This document shows positions 11,479-24,162 of a DNA stretch of 64,000 nt, piece by piece. The notes below the pieces were generated by a model. It had not been told where the DNA came from. It was given only the letters and a program-made list of their open reading frames with translations, and made no database searches. The DNA is taken from the NCBI GenBank assembly GCA_011033025.1, contig WFMF01000616.1:1-64000 (forward strand). The letters run 5' to 3'. The position numbers were made by a program, and so were the translations under genes. This stretch comes from Beroe forskalii (Eukaryota > Ctenophora > Nuda > Beroida > Beroidae). Within the stretch, counting starts at the first letter, position 1, and every line of letters begins with the position of its first letter.

Positions 11479-11990
11479 CAGTTTTGATACTGAAAGTGCT
11501 GCTTGCATTTTTGGTACCAATTCACTGATATTACCATTTGTGAGCATCCAATCAATACCAAAGTTTGAATTGAAACAGGCTATGGTGTAACATAATTTCT
11601 GTGAAAATTCTATTCAATTGAATTGAATTGAATTTTTGGACCAATTCACTGATAAACCATTTGTGAGCATCCAATCAATACCAAAGTTTGAATTGATACA
11701 GGCTATAGCATAACATAAACTCTATGAAAATTTGAAGCACTCAAAAAAACAACATCAGTATATCAGAATTGAGTCAGTTTCAGATCAAATCTGGCAGTTT
11801 TGGTCTGAAACTGACTTAATTTTGCAATTTCCACATCCTTTTTCGATGGAATTGAAGATGCTTCATATTTCATAGGTGCTATCTTATCCCATTAACTGTG
11901 TGCATACAAATAAGGGTATCATTTGATGCTCACAAATGGTTTTATCCGTGAATTGGTCAAAAATGTGTGAAGCACTTTCAGTCAGAAACT
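11479..11990. mobile_element. About 510-bp foldback element with an internal duplication
   Basis: The left arm at 11479-11570 (contains ACTGAAAGTGCTGCTTGCAT and CATTTGTGAGCATCCAATCA) is the imperfect reverse complement of 11905-11990. A third, direct copy of the arm sequence sits at 11640-11735. No open frame is present. Confidence 0.65.
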
Positions 11991-12544
11991 GATCTATGTT
12001 GTACACATTATCAATAATAAAATGATACATTAAAAGTTCAATTGAACATTAATAACTACCTAGTTGAATTTGAATTTCAAACTAGATCTTATATGAATGT
12101 TTATTTGAGGACCATGGATGCTTCTCTACCTGATCAGAAGAGTCAAAAGGTCAAGAAATGCTTAGGTCTGGAGGATGCCTTTGATCAACACATTGTGAGT
12201 TCTCTTTATTCACTAGACAGTTGATTGATGTCCATTCAATCAATTCAATAATTAATTTTTATAGCTTGATATGTGGAACTTTTGCTTGATATGTGGAACT
12301 TCTGGAGTTCTGGGGTGTGCTGAATGCAAGCTGAATGAAGTCAAATTGAAAATCTTTTAAAAGGGCTTTCCACTAAGGGCTTTCCACTAAGGACAAAAAA
12401 TAGGTATATCAAATCATATAGTCCTAAAAGTGAATTGGCATTAATTGATTTTCATTAGCTGTAAGAATAATTTACTATACAAATTTTTTAATAATCATTT
12501 CTTTGACTTGATAGACTACCTATTGCTACCATGCCATTACACAC

Positions 12545-12865
12545 TTTTTCGAGCTAGTGGGGGCCTAGGCCCCCCTAGATTTTTTCTAGGGGGGGGGGGG
12601 CTTTTGAAAACTAAGGGGGGCCTAAATTTTCATAAGCGAATTTTCACATTTAAAAACCCTAATTTTGCATAAAAATACAACTAAAATCACGTTTTCTGTT
12701 TGCTTTGGATTTCAAGGAAACTTCAGTTTATTTGAACTTGATTTTACCTTTTACTTCATTTTGATGTTCAAATTTTTGAGAAAATACTAGGTAGGGCCAA
12801 GGCCCCCCCCTAAGATTTTTTTTACGGGGGCCTTTTCAAAACTAGGGGGGCCTGGCCCCCAAAAA
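12545..12865. repeat. G/C-homopolymer-rich direct repeat pair
   Basis: Two similar segments (about 12558-12625 and 12797-12855) each contain GGCCCCCCCTA, an A/T spacer, a G run, CTTTT(G/C)AAAACTA and GGGGGGCCT. The G and C runs can pair within each copy. It is non-coding. Confidence 0.6.
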
Positions 12866-13048
12866 GGGGTGGGGGCGTGTAGTCCCATGATTGCCACAGT
12901 ATGTATGGTATTTATTCAAATGAACTGTTGCTCATTTACTCATTTATGATAATGCCAGATGTAGTGTAATTTGGTTCTACACTTCTAAAGATAATTAGGA
13001 TCAGAGGATTCCAAAGAATGCCAGTTATTGCATGACTGCATAAAAACA

Positions 13049-15386
13049 TCAGTGCCTTCTCTCTTGTATTGCTAATTGAATGACCAATTTCCATAATGGA
13101 AGTGTTGCTGTCACTAAAATTACTCCAACGATTATTACTGAAACAATGCCAAGGACAATTGAAATGTCCATTGAATCTGATGTTTCTTCGTAACAATCAC
13201 TGCCCCGATCTGTATCATTGAAGCATTTTTTCCCATCTAAAGTACATGTATGGTTATTGGAGGGCATGCAGTAAACATCACAATTCTCACCATAGTATCC
13301 TTCTGAGCATTTATCACACTTATCACCTGTCCAGTTGCCAAAGCAAATCTTTTTTCCATCTGAAGAACAGTTGAATTTATTCCTTATTGGAATACATTCA
13401 ATATTGCAATGTCCCTCTGGATAAAAATTTTGAGCACAGCTATCACAATTTTCTCCTACCCAACCCTTATCACAAAGCTTATCTCCCAAATAAGAACATT
13501 TGTATCTTCCATACACTGGTGTGCAGTTGTGATGAGGAAAACAACTTGGATTTTTGAAAGCATCTATGCAAAATTCGCAATTTTCTCCAATCCTGCTTGT
13601 TGCACATATTTTCTGTCCATATGAGTCACAGGTGTAATGATCCTCAACTGGTTTGCAGTATTTGTCACATGTGCTGTTGTAGTAGTACTTTGAACAAAAG
13701 TTACACCCTAGGCCTTCAAAATGGTCACTACAAGACATCCGAATTTCAACTTCTAAGTATGATTGAGAAAGGTTAAACTTCATGCTATTCCATTTATGAT
13801 CACCTCTGATTTCTGTGAAATTTAATGTAACATTGTTGACTGTATTTTGTAGCACAGAAGTCGTATCATCAATTGCATCATACACCTTCATCTTTAATAA
13901 CATAGTACTATCATTAGTCTGCAAAGTGAAGTTATACTCAGTTTTTATATTGGAAATTTGTAGATCAACAGTACTCCTGTTATATCCGAATGTGACTGTC
14001 TGTGGTATCCATACCAGTGTCCTATTTTCGGAGTCATAAATTTCCAGGTCAGAGAAGTATAAATTACATCCTGTTTGATTGCCACATCCTTCAGCAGGAT
14101 GATATTCAACAAACTTTATTGATGCATTCCCCTTCTGATATGCTACTTTCTGAAAATAAGTTGTATTCCTTTATTCTTACTGAGCTGATACCTTATTGAC
14201 CCTCATTCAAGCACAGCCAGCCTTTTTTATCTATTTTTATGGAAGAATATCAAATAATTTTTGTCCATTTTAAATGACTCTTTATAGAAAGAAATTTTCA
14301 AGCAGTTACCAGATCAAGGATTTTACATACCTTGAAATAATAACCACGGAAACCACTGAACTTGATCAAATACTACATAGGCTAAGCAGGAAATTTCATT
14401 TGTCAAAGAAAATTGGCCTTTGATTTACCAGCTCTACGTTTGAAGTGGCCTTTTTAGTTGGCATTTTGGACGAAAATTTTAGGGTTGTTTTTGTCCAGTT
14501 ACCTGAGTAAAGTTAACTGATGTTAAAATAAGGTGAAATAAAATAAGGTTGAATAAGGGCCAATGAGGTAGACCAGTTTTTCAGAATAGAAGAGATGATT
14601 TTTTGAAAGTTACCTTGCTACTCACATATATCACCGAGGTGCCCTTACTCCCTTAGTTTAATACATCTCATTCTAATATACTTAATATATAATGTGATCG
14701 TTTTTTTGCAAAATACACTGTTTCAATTGTCAAACGGCGTACGGATTATGAGTTTGAATCTCTGACATTGTACTTGTAAAACAGGTTAACAACTGGGATT
14801 GAAATACACTACAGATGGACTATGGAGGGCAGAGTAAATTGGTGCGATTCTTGTGGTTACAACTAAATACTACCTACCAGCTACAATACGTTTCAATAAT
14901 AGGGATCGTTCACATATTACGTAATCACCTAGAGGGGGAGGGGGTTTCCGAATGATTACGTTACATGTTATTGTAACAAATACAACTACTGTAAACTTGA
15001 TTACGAGGGGGAGGGGGGTTGAAATTGGCAAAAAATTGATTACGTAATATGTGAACGATCCCATACAGTACTACTGCTTTATGAGGATTCATTATTCACG
15101 AGAATTTATAATTCTAAAACTTCCATACTGTACTGAATACTGTTTTACATCATTTGTAAAAAGATAAAATAATCTTCACTAAGAGGTGGAGAGACAATAG
15201 ACATACCTTGATTAGATGACGTGATCTACTTGATAATTGGAAGTTCAAAATTGAAATCTGAATTTTAAAAACTCATGATTTTATAATTGAATTTAAATTA
15301 GATAGATATATATTGAAACTCACCATTAGTAGTATGAAGATCAATACAGGAATCAAACTCCTCTGAACCATATCTTTCGTTGACAT
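13049..15386 (-). CDS. DSL1: transmembrane protein with four tandem DSL-type repeats
   Basis: Two exons: 15386-15324 (21 codons, signal-peptide-like, ending LIFILLM) and 14149-13049 (366 codons), joined in phase 0 by GT-AG; about 387 aa. The N-terminal 150 residues begin KFVEYHPAEGCGNQTGC and resemble the MNNL/C2 module of Notch ligands. Then come four Cys-rich units of about 40-45 residues with the DSL (Delta/Serrate/Lag-2) spacing C..C..Y.C...G.K.C...W.G..C, for example YYYNSTCDKYCKP to GENC. No classic EGF run is visible. A hydrophobic helix (ISIVLGIVSVIIVGVILV) and a 15-20-residue tail ending RRH end the protein. It is probably a cell-surface Notch-ligand-like protein; receptor binding is inferred. 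This is the only intact member of the trio. Confidence 0.8.
14902..15062. mobile_element. 161-bp MITE with ATA target duplication
   Basis: Termini GGGATCGTTCACATATTACG and its reverse complement CGTAATATGTGAACGATCCC are near perfect over 26 bp. They are flanked by ATA on both sides (14899-14901, 15063-15065). It lies in the intron of DSL1. A 3-bp (or TA) duplication fits a nonautonomous cut-and-paste transposon. Confidence 0.85.
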
Positions 15387-15479
15387 AGAATAACTTCTGA
15401 AATCATAGGTTGGTACTATCAATAGGGGGTGTGAAAAAGGTTTTTCCCTCTATTCTCACGGAGATACAAATTGACCTTC

Positions 15480-16100
15480 TTGCTAGGGAATGGTTTCACA
15501 AACTAGAAATTTCCAAATTTGATGCATGCTAAGAGATTCGCTGTTTTTCATACTTTTTAGACACTACTAAGTTTTGTTGGTCAACTGAGGCTGTGGTGTC
15601 TAAACTATCAAAATACACATCTAAAGGTTTAAGGTCATACTGTGACTATTTTCACGATGAAAAATTTTGATCTGCCGCTGCACTGACTAGCCACAAACAA
15701 AAGCACACTTCATACAATTCTAAAGGCATTTTCTACAAAAATTGAGGATGCTAAAGGACAGCTTGTATAGGTCAGTTTTGTATAGGACAGTTTTGTATAG
15801 GTGAATCAGTAACTATAAAAACCTTTGTGGGTGGAGAGTCAGGTCCAGCTTATTCTGTTAACAAACTTTATTGGTTGCGACACTTTGCAACTTACTAGGC
15901 AGATCAATATTTTTCATCGTGAAGTTGGTCACAGTATGTCCTTAAACCCTTAGATGTGTATTTTTGATAGTTTTGACACCACACAGACTCAGTTGAAGCA
16001 ACAAAACTTAGTACAGTGTTTAAAAGGTATGCGAAACAGCGAATCTCATGCATCAAATTTGAAACCATGAAACCATTTAGTTGAACATAAAATATACAAT
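15480..16100. mobile_element. Foldback element with about 190-bp arms upstream of DSL1
   Basis: The arm at about 15500-15695 (contains GATTCGCTGTTT, CTAAGTTTTGTTG, AAAATACACATCTAA and TTTCACGATGAAAAAT) is the imperfect reverse complement of 15905-16075. It fills most of the space between the DSL1 start and the DSL2 3' end and could affect their transcription; that effect is inference. Confidence 0.75.
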
Positions 16101-16901
16101 TGCAATCATCTGGAAACTTTTTGGGCATAAATTCCAAACATATTGGCATAACAAGAAGACTGCAAATCAGTGCTAAATCTTTCATTGAATTTCCAGTACA
16201 GCTTCAAAATAGTCACATTTAATATGAAACACCCTGTAGATGCAGATTGTTAGAAGTGAACCCAATGAATTGCTATTTGTATTGAAATAAATTTCTTTAT
16301 TTCTAATCAGTATTGTTATTTGTGATGTGACAAGGTTCTTAAACCGTACCGCTTAGTTGCCTGGAGAATTAAGGAAGTGAGAACATATTATGAAATCTCT
16401 TTTGCTCAGCATGAAAAATAATATAACTTCACCTCTATCAGCCGCTGCAAATAAAGTAAATACTATTTCTCACTATTACTTTGATCACACAATTTTTTAT
16501 GGCCCTGTGTATAGTATTAGAGTAATCTGTAAAATTGACTCTAAAAATTTTCAATCATTACACAATCGTTTACTGTAATAATTCAAAATATCCATAGAAA
16601 ATTTGGAGATCTGCAAACTGCAGTAGTTTAAGCTGCCAAGTGCTAGAAACGATATAGATCAGCATTACAATTTTTCCTCAGGTTTCATTGATGAATAATG
16701 TCCTGTAGGTTCACAGTAAAGACCATATTTCTCTCTGATGTAGCCATCTGATCATCCATAGCATTTAATGGTTTGTACTCGGCAGTGCCATCTCGATTTC
16801 CTTCATAAATCCTCATTCTTTCATCTGGAAAATAATTGATTCTTCTCAATTCAAATATTTCATTGTGTTAAACAACGTCTCGGTAGAACTTTTTTGTGCC
16901 A

Positions 16902-17881
16902 TCAATTACAGTCTGGTCCTTGGAATGGATCAGGACATAAATCACAGTCCACTCCCTGCCAATTACCGTGACATATTTTCAATCCTTTTGTTGAGCAACA
17001 GTACTTATTCTCCACAGCTTTGCACCTGACATTGCATACACCTTTGGGATAGTGATGCTCAATGCAATCTTCACAGTTTTCTCCTGTTTTGTTCTCCTTA
17101 CCGTTCGAGGTACAGATGTAGCAGCCTCCGTGGGGTCTGCAGTACACATCACATGTGTTTCTGTAGTAGTTCTCCGCGCAGGAGTTACACCCAAAACCAT
17201 CGAAATGACTACGGCAAACCAATCTTAGTTTAAGTATAAGGTTTGAAGTAAAAGAATCACCAGGGCTTTCAATGTCAAGTTTTATCTTCCCCCACTGGTT
17301 GTCGCCTTTCAGTCTATGAACAGGTAGTACGAAAGATATCTGTTGTATTTCGGATGGGGCTGCCTTCCAATTTGCATCCCACACATTCATCTTGAGGGTT
17401 AATCTCATATTGGTTTCCAAGATTAACTCAGTATTCATTGAACGTAAGTAATATAAGGTAGCTGTGTTAGTGTTCCATTTCTCTACTTCAGTTTCCGCTA
17501 GATAAAGCAATCTCCGATTGTTGGTGTCCACTACTTGAACATCCGTGAAGTATAAATCACATCCTAAACCAGTTTCTACACTGTCACATTGCCCACCATA
17601 ACGGTATTCAACGAATTTGATGCCGAGAGTTCCTTCCTGGTACGTTTTGTCCTGAAGTTAAAAGCTCCTTGCTATCCAGTTTTTAATATATAGTAAATTT
17701 TATTAATCAACTACACATTGAATACTTTTTATGATATTCAGTGTATGACATTTTGAATTTTCATATACTTCATACGTGTAAATTTTACAATAAATCTATT
17801 CATCATAGGAAACATGTAATTGCAACTGTCGTGACATACCATTGATGATAAGAGGAATATCATTATTATCCTTCCATCCAT
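16902..17881 (-). CDS. DSL2: truncated DSL-repeat protein
   Basis: Exons 17881-17840 (14 codons, hydrophobic: IIMIFLLSSM) and 17651-16902 joined in phase 0; about 263 aa. The N-terminal module (IKFVEYRYGGQC, CDLYFTDVQVVD) aligns with DSL1. The first DSL unit runs from NSCAENYYRNTC to TGENC but lacks one Cys (TSNGKENK in place of a xxxGxKxC block). The second unit is complete, and the third stops at CPDPFQGPDCN then TGA. About 150 bases downstream, minus-strand sequence at 16690-16760 still resembles the fourth unit of DSL3 (GGATG.TCAGATGGCTAC), but with a TGA in place of the Cys codon. So the gene has lost its C-terminal half and membrane anchor. It may be a secreted short form or a pseudogene. 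Confidence 0.65.
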
Positions 17882-18520
17882 AGCACTGAAGAGATTGCTA
17901 AAGTATAATAATATTTATTCAATGTTCAAAACTGTTGAAATGTTTGACTGTACTTCGATCAGACTGAAAGATCGGTCAGAGCGAATGTCCCCTTTGTCAG
18001 TTCATAATGGGGAGGGCAACCCTATATTAGGCTACTCATGACCCACTTATCGAAAAAGGCCAAAATGACCCTAGAATCGATGGCCTCAAATAGCTTTCTT
18101 CCCTAATTCACAGTTGAAAATGTCCTACAACAAATAAGTAATAAACACGCGGTGAAAAGAGAAAATAAATTAATCTGCTTGTGCTCATAGAAACTGTCGG
18201 TTGTTGCCAATTGCCTTGTTTATCAGGGTGAGGAATTGCAGAACGAGATGTTTTCATGGTGATCAAGGTCGTGAATAAACGACAGGGTGACTTCATGGGG
18301 ATTGAGGCTGAGAATAACAGGGCAGGGTGCTTCATGTTTGATATTGATTATGACACGGTAGATAGGGTTGAGAGAAACTGTGTGGCGTCTTTTCAATATG
18401 ATCTGAGATCAACAGGAAGGTTTTGTTGTGGTGTTCAGGGGTTATTATGGACTTCTAAACTTATAATTTTGAGAATTAAGCTGTCCCTGTACTTTGAACT
18501 GGACATAAAGAGTGGAGCTA

Positions 18521-20052
18521 TTAATACAACAGCACAAATACAATAATCATTGAAACGTTTGGCAATCCATCAGGATGAAAATTTTTACCTTCAGCATTGA
18601 TAATGCTCCGATTTAATATTTTGTTTCCCAAATAATTGCAGGTGTAATTTTCTGTGGGAACACAGGAAACATCACAGTTATCCCCATAGTAGCCATCTGA
18701 ACATCCGTCACAATTATCGCCTTCCCAATTTCCATTGCATATCTTCATTCCGTCATCTGAACAATTGTATCTTCCCGAAATTTCAATGCATTTTATGGTA
18801 CATTGACCCTTTGGGTATAAATTATTGTGACATTCGTCGCAGGTAAGCCCTTTAAAAGGATAGGGACAGTGATCGCATGCTTCCCCCTGCCATTTTCCAT
18901 GACATATTTTCAATCCTTCCTGTGAGCAACAGTACCTATTGTCCACAGCTCTGCATCTGACATTGCACTCACCCTCAGGATAATGATGCTCTATGCAAAC
19001 TTCGCAGTTTTCTCCGGTCCTATTTTCTGCACAAATCTTATGCCCTTTCCGGTTGCAGGTATAAGCGCCTTCCCGTGATTTGCAGTACTTTTGACATCCA
19101 ATTCCGAAGTTATGCTCCAAGCAAACCAGTTTCATTTTCAGCCTTAGGTAAGAACCTCCAATGTAGAACTTTCTTTCCTCCCATCGGCCATTGCTTCTCA
19201 TTTCACTTAAAGGTAGTACCAAACCATTGATGTATCTGATTAGCATGAAGCTATATGATCGTCGATTCGCATCATACACATGCATCCGAAAGTGGATAAT
19301 TTCGTTAGATTTCAGGATGAATTTGTTTTTCTAATTCTATCATTTAAGCCCTGTAACTGCACAGTATTCGTGTCCCATTCTTCTACGACGGTCCGGGCAT
19401 ACCACACCAGCTTACTCCTTGATAATCTGTTGGGGTTGTAAACCTCGACGTTAGAAAAGGCTAAGTCACACTCCGGGCCTTCCTCGGGGCCGTCACACCT
19501 CTTGTCGGAGTGATATTCAATGAAGGAAATGGTGACGATTCCAATGTTAGCATCTTCTTGGTCTGCCTGTTGCTGGAGTTAGTTGTAGAGTTTAATTCTA
19601 TAGTTTGTTTTGTGGGAAATCCGGGTAGTAGTAAGTAGATACAATAAACTTCTTTTAACTTAATTATGTTCACTTAATGTTATATTAACTTATTAAACTC
19701 GAGCATCTGACTGCATAGTTAGGAATGTTAATAGATTTTGATTTGATTTTTTTTTCTTTTTTTTAATTTTAACTGCAAATCCAATGTCTTATCTATAGAG
19801 GTGTGTGTGTATACTACAAACATAACAAAATACTGTATTCACACGGTAAAATTACAATCAAATGGACCCGTGGGCGTTAGCGAATGCGCCTTCCATCATT
19901 TAAGCATTTACTTACCGTCCGTAGATTTTGATTTAATTTACTAATTTAGATTTCAATCCTCACTTCTCGAGTTAAGGACCTACCATTGATAACGAGAGAA
20001 CTACTAGTAGTAGAAATACCAGGTGAATCAACCTTCTTTCATCCATGACCAT
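18521..20052 (-). CDS. DSL3: DSL-repeat protein with a one-base frameshift
   Basis: Signal exon 20052-19984 (start at 20052 or 20046; contains LVFLLLVVLSL) and main exon 19566-18521, in phase 0. The N-terminal module reads ISFIEYHSDKRCDGPEEGPEC. After LNDRIRK the frame breaks at an A5 run (19326-19330). One extra A would restore NKFILKSNEIIHFRMHVYD, which aligns with DSL1 and DSL2, so either the gene is newly broken or the assembly dropped a base. Four DSL-like units follow. The first has lost the segment with two Cys between GIGC and KYCKS; the others are regular (ECNVRC, GQCTIKC, DNCDVSC). The protein ends in a short hydrophobic tail (MIIVFVLLY), which could be a remnant membrane helix or a lipid-anchor signal. 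About 371 aa if the frame is continuous. Confidence 0.65.
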
Positions 20053-20984
20053 TAACCAGAGGAAGTTCATAAGCAGGACGTCATGGAGAATTTCTGATTG
20101 CATTTAGATAAATCTATTAGAAAAACGGGTATCCCCCTGTGGCCCTATATAGATTTTGGAATCATGGCATTACAGCTACCAGATATTCAATAACCCTCCT
20201 TGAAAATAGAGAGGAGAGTGAGTAAAATACATTTGATCTTATTTCGGGGATTCTGGTATCGAGGCAAAATCAAGCTATCACAATTCAAGAAAACTATTAG
20301 TCAATAATCGCCTTCAATACTACAAGAAAAATGATCGTCAACGAAAAAGCAATTTTTCTTAGAATTGATGTGACGTATAAACTGGCTTCTCAATTTATAT
20401 CAGTCAAACTCAATCATCGTCCTGATTGCAAATTTGTGATGGAGTAATAACAGTTTTAATTGACAAACATTTTCGATGTCAATTCATTTGTTTTATTATG
20501 CATTTAAGGTATAATAAATTCGCTTTTCTACAAAATCATTTATTCAAAATTGTCAGAAAACTCATACTCGTTAAAAGTTATAATTAAAACTTTAATAAGA
20601 ATTGGCGTGCACGAGCTAAATAATAATTTCATTTACTGAAAGAGCTTCAAAGCAGCAAAGTCAATTTGTGCTCTCCTGATGAGGGTCACAATAAAGTCTG
20701 TCAAAACAAAAGCTTGCAAAAAGCATCATTTATTAATAAAGCACTGATTATTATCATAGTAATGATATAGTAATAAAACTATTAAAAAGTAAGTGATACC
20801 TAGTAGAACTGAATTTAATTTTGATAATAAATCTCTAAAATGGATTTAGTACGTTACTGCTAACAGTATTGACTCTTCTATAATATCATTCTTCAACTGG
20901 ATGAATCACCAGAAGAATCTTCCAATCCCTGTCCGGTAGTAGCAGTACCCGTCTTTTATTAAAACTAAAATACATACCGACATT
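20053..20984. other. Intergenic spacer between DSL3 and the zinc-finger gene
   Basis: AT-rich, with no convincing exon. DSL3 and the zinc-finger gene are transcribed away from each other, so both promoters should lie here. The true first exon of the zinc-finger gene may also be in this stretch; candidates with a GT donor exist near 20900-20935 but cannot be decided. Confidence 0.5.
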
Positions 20985-23185
20985 TTGTTTCAATATATTT
21001 CATTCCATAAGAAACTATGTAATTTATCATGTTTCAACGTCATGACTTATGTAAAACTCATGAATAAAGATCTATTTAGTCCACTGTCAACCCATGATCC
21101 TCCACAGGTTATTCAACAAAAAGATATCGCCCCAAACTGGGCAACAGACGGGGCTGCCCCAGAAAACCAACCCAACCAAATGAAGATCATCGGACAGCAA
21201 AACGAGTCACTGGGAAACATCTCGCTGTCCCACGAGCAACTGATGACTATCCTAGCCAGCAAAACGGAAGGTGGGATTGTTACCATCCACTTCCAGAATG
21301 AGGAAGGAACGATTAACCCTGTCCAGTTGCAGATAGTCCCGGAGGAACAGGTCTACCAGTCAGTGGTGCCTGATGAGGATGTCAAGCAGTCCAATGATGT
21401 GAGTCAGCTAACAGATGTCACTCATAATGGACAGGTGATTTAGTGATAGGACTATGAGGGTGTGGCTAACCATGGGTTCATAACTTCATACCTTGGGCTG
21501 CGGGGTATTATGTTTGGTTAGTGTGTCAAGGAATCACCCTTGACATTGATAATGATTTCATTGGTATAAATTTGAATGCCGATTTAATGCAACTTGAAAT
21601 ACTTGCTTACCTATATATTACAATTTCAGCTAAGAGAGCAAGTTCAGATTAGTGTAACGAGTGAAAATGCCCCGGCAGCCAAGGAAAAAGGACCCTCAAA
21701 GGTTGCCCCTGCCTTCCAGATGCCACAACCTGACATTCAGCAGTTGTTACGGGGCAGTGGGTCAGATCACAAGATCAAGTCAATTGTTTTCAAACAAGTC
21801 AAAAATGTAAGGGATGTGGATCATGTCTGACTGTTTTTATCAGCTAAATTCTGATTTTATCATTTTACTTTTCAAGGTGATATCTGTTCATACCTACTGA
21901 AATTATAGGTCACAAAATACAGTTTGAACTTTTGAAATCTATTGAATTCTTTCATGATTTCATCATCATTATTATATTATTTAAATGATAATTGATTGAT
22001 AGCATTCTTGATGATACTGCTGAAGCTGCAATCATAAGATAGTAACAAAGTAACACTACCACAACTCCCAGAATAACAAAGATGGTACCCCGGATTGTCT
22101 AGTAACCAACCCGGACCTCAAGGAACTGATACTCCGCAAGACGTATGTGGACCTGCAAAGGACGAGTTCATGGAACCCCTCACACGGCCCCCCAAGAAGG
22201 TCACCCAGTACAAGTGTACCCGGTGTGAGAAGAACTTCACCACGCCAGGTAAATTGTTTTACTGTTTTAGATTGTAGGACTAAATTTAGCTAAATTTCTT
22301 GATATATTCGGGTTGGTCGATTCACCATTTCAAACCATAATTCATTGATCGGCAGTCCCAACCATCTTTTGTGAGAGAGTTTATAAATTCCGTTAGCTAT
22401 AAAGTCCGCCTCCCCCAGGTAACCTGAAACGCCACATCCTCAACCTCCACCTCAACAACGAAACCCGGGACCGCATGGACCGCCACCTGCGGGTCTGCAA
22501 GTACTGCAACAAAACCTACTCCCGCCCCGACTACCTGGCCCAACACATCCGCAACGTCCACGAACGCTCTCAGAAGAACGTGTGTTCGCACTGCGGCAAG
22601 ACCTTCACGCAGAAAGGCTCGCTCACACGGCACATAGACTCAGTTCACCTGAACAACAAGGAGTACCGGTGCAAACACTGCGAGTACCGGGCTGTCTCGT
22701 ATAACGATCTTAAGAAACACGCTGCTAAACAGCACTTTAACCGGGCCAGGTTTGAGTGTTCTGTGTGCGGGTTCTCGCATTGGTCCGCCTCCACCGTCAA
22801 GGCACATACAGCCACCTTCCATTCAGCCAGCCGGAAGGTTAACAGCCGCAAGTGCAGGTATTGTGGATTGACTGTTAATCTGTCCAACGAATCGTTTACT
22901 CTGCACGCGGCAGCCTGTAAAACGATGCGAACGGCAATCAAACCGGCGCCAGCTCGGAAATCCAAGAGGAGTTCCGGGGTTTTTGGTGACAGTGGAGATG
23001 ATAACTTGCATCGTTTGATGGGAGATCACCAGGATGGTTCGAGTAAAGGAGCGTCGGCAGCTGATGAAATCCCCTGGTATGAAATGATGAATGAATGTGA
23101 AGAGGAAGGGGGAGAAAGTACAGAGAAAGATGGCAATTCTGAGCCTGCCAATGGCTATGAGAATGATGGTGAAATTGAGTATTGA
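20985..23185 (+). CDS. C2H2 zinc-finger protein, six fingers
   Basis: Exons read as up to 21434 (acceptor at 21108 likely, so the ATG at 20985 is doubtful), 21630-21806, one ending at 22248, and 22419-23185 with stop. The acidic/Gln-rich N-terminal part has no known domain. Fingers: YKCTRCEKNFTTPG|NLKRHILNLH split by the last intron, CKYCNKTYSRPDYLAQHIRNVH, CSHCGKTFTQKGSLTRHIDSVH, CKHCEYRAVSYNDLKKHAAKQH, CSVCGFSHWSASTVKAHTATFH, and a variant CRYC...H...C sixth. A basic RKSKRS patch and acidic tail follow. It is probably a sequence-specific DNA-binding nuclear protein. The frame of the 22072-22248 exon does not join the preceding exon in phase with the obvious acceptor at 22071 (a TAA would follow), so a different first exon, another acceptor or an indel is needed. 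Confidence 0.75.
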
Positions 23186-24162
23186 TTAATCAATAATTAT
23201 GGGAGTATGGGGATAATTTGATAATCTCAGGGCTGGTTTTGGGGTTACTATTGACGTTCTTTGTTTATATTTTTGTTTGCATATTGTATGGAAGTTGTTT
23301 AACCTACATGGAATATTGAAAGTTGTTTGTTTTTAGGTTTGCTGTTGCCAGATAAAGCTCCTTTCAGATCTGCCGTTATTGGAATTGGCTTTTTAATTAA
23401 CCTTTCGATTGTTATGTATTTCAAAGCTATATTGGTAATCTTGATTCTTGATTACTGTAAACGGTAATTTTAAATGATGACAAGTTATAAGCTGATGTAT
23501 AATTGTATTGAAGATTTGAACTCTAAGCTTCTGAGCTTCTAAGATTTTTTTTTGTTTTTGAATTAATTAACTTTCAAATACACAATGTAATATTATACTG
23601 CAGCATGACGCTGAAAATCATTATATTAAAATTTATTACTTTTCTACTAATTTATTATTTTGAAAAACAGAAACTGTGAGTATTGATACCAAATTTACAC
23701 TTATCAGTCGATATTATATTGATTATCATTATCTTTTGTTAGTTGGACTTGTGTTTCCAGTGAGACGATGACAAATTTAGACAAGAATATATTATTTTCC
23801 AATGCAAAAGCCAGAAACTCACTGAACTGATTTACGTTATGTCGTTCAGTACTGTATCTGCATTAAATTATTTGTTTGATAGGAACTACTTGGAATATTA
23901 GGTATAATTATTACTTTAACAATACCAATTATATTTTGGAGGTTCTGTTTCTTTGGTCTGTCTCTTATACTGTGATAGTTTATCGAAGAGTTTGAATACT
24001 GAATTTCATCACAACTCTTCATCGTGATCGTACAGGCGATTACATGAATGTTCTTGAACTTGCTGAAGTAAAGAATGAATTTCTGAAATATTTGTAACTT
24101 AGTAAATACTTTTTAGACTTTGAGTGTCATTTCATCCTCCCCGCCCCTTGTAGAACTGTAGA
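23186..24162. other. Spacer / 3' UTR between zinc-finger gene and NSE2
   Basis: AT-rich with no coding signal. It presumably contains the 3' UTR of the zinc-finger gene and the NSE2 promoter. Nothing else is recognisable. Confidence 0.5.

Noticed and set aside
13409-14199. Plus-strand frames across the DSL1 exon
   Set aside because: They are shadows of the Cys-rich minus-strand exon, which has a clear domain pattern and splice borders.
18256-18546. 96-codon plus-strand frame next to DSL3
   Set aside because: No domain and no splice support; it overlaps the DSL3 C-terminal exon on the other strand.
22397-23029. Several minus-strand frames of 60-106 codons
   Set aside because: They are antisense to the zinc-finger exon, and its regular C2H2 spacing leaves no doubt about strand.
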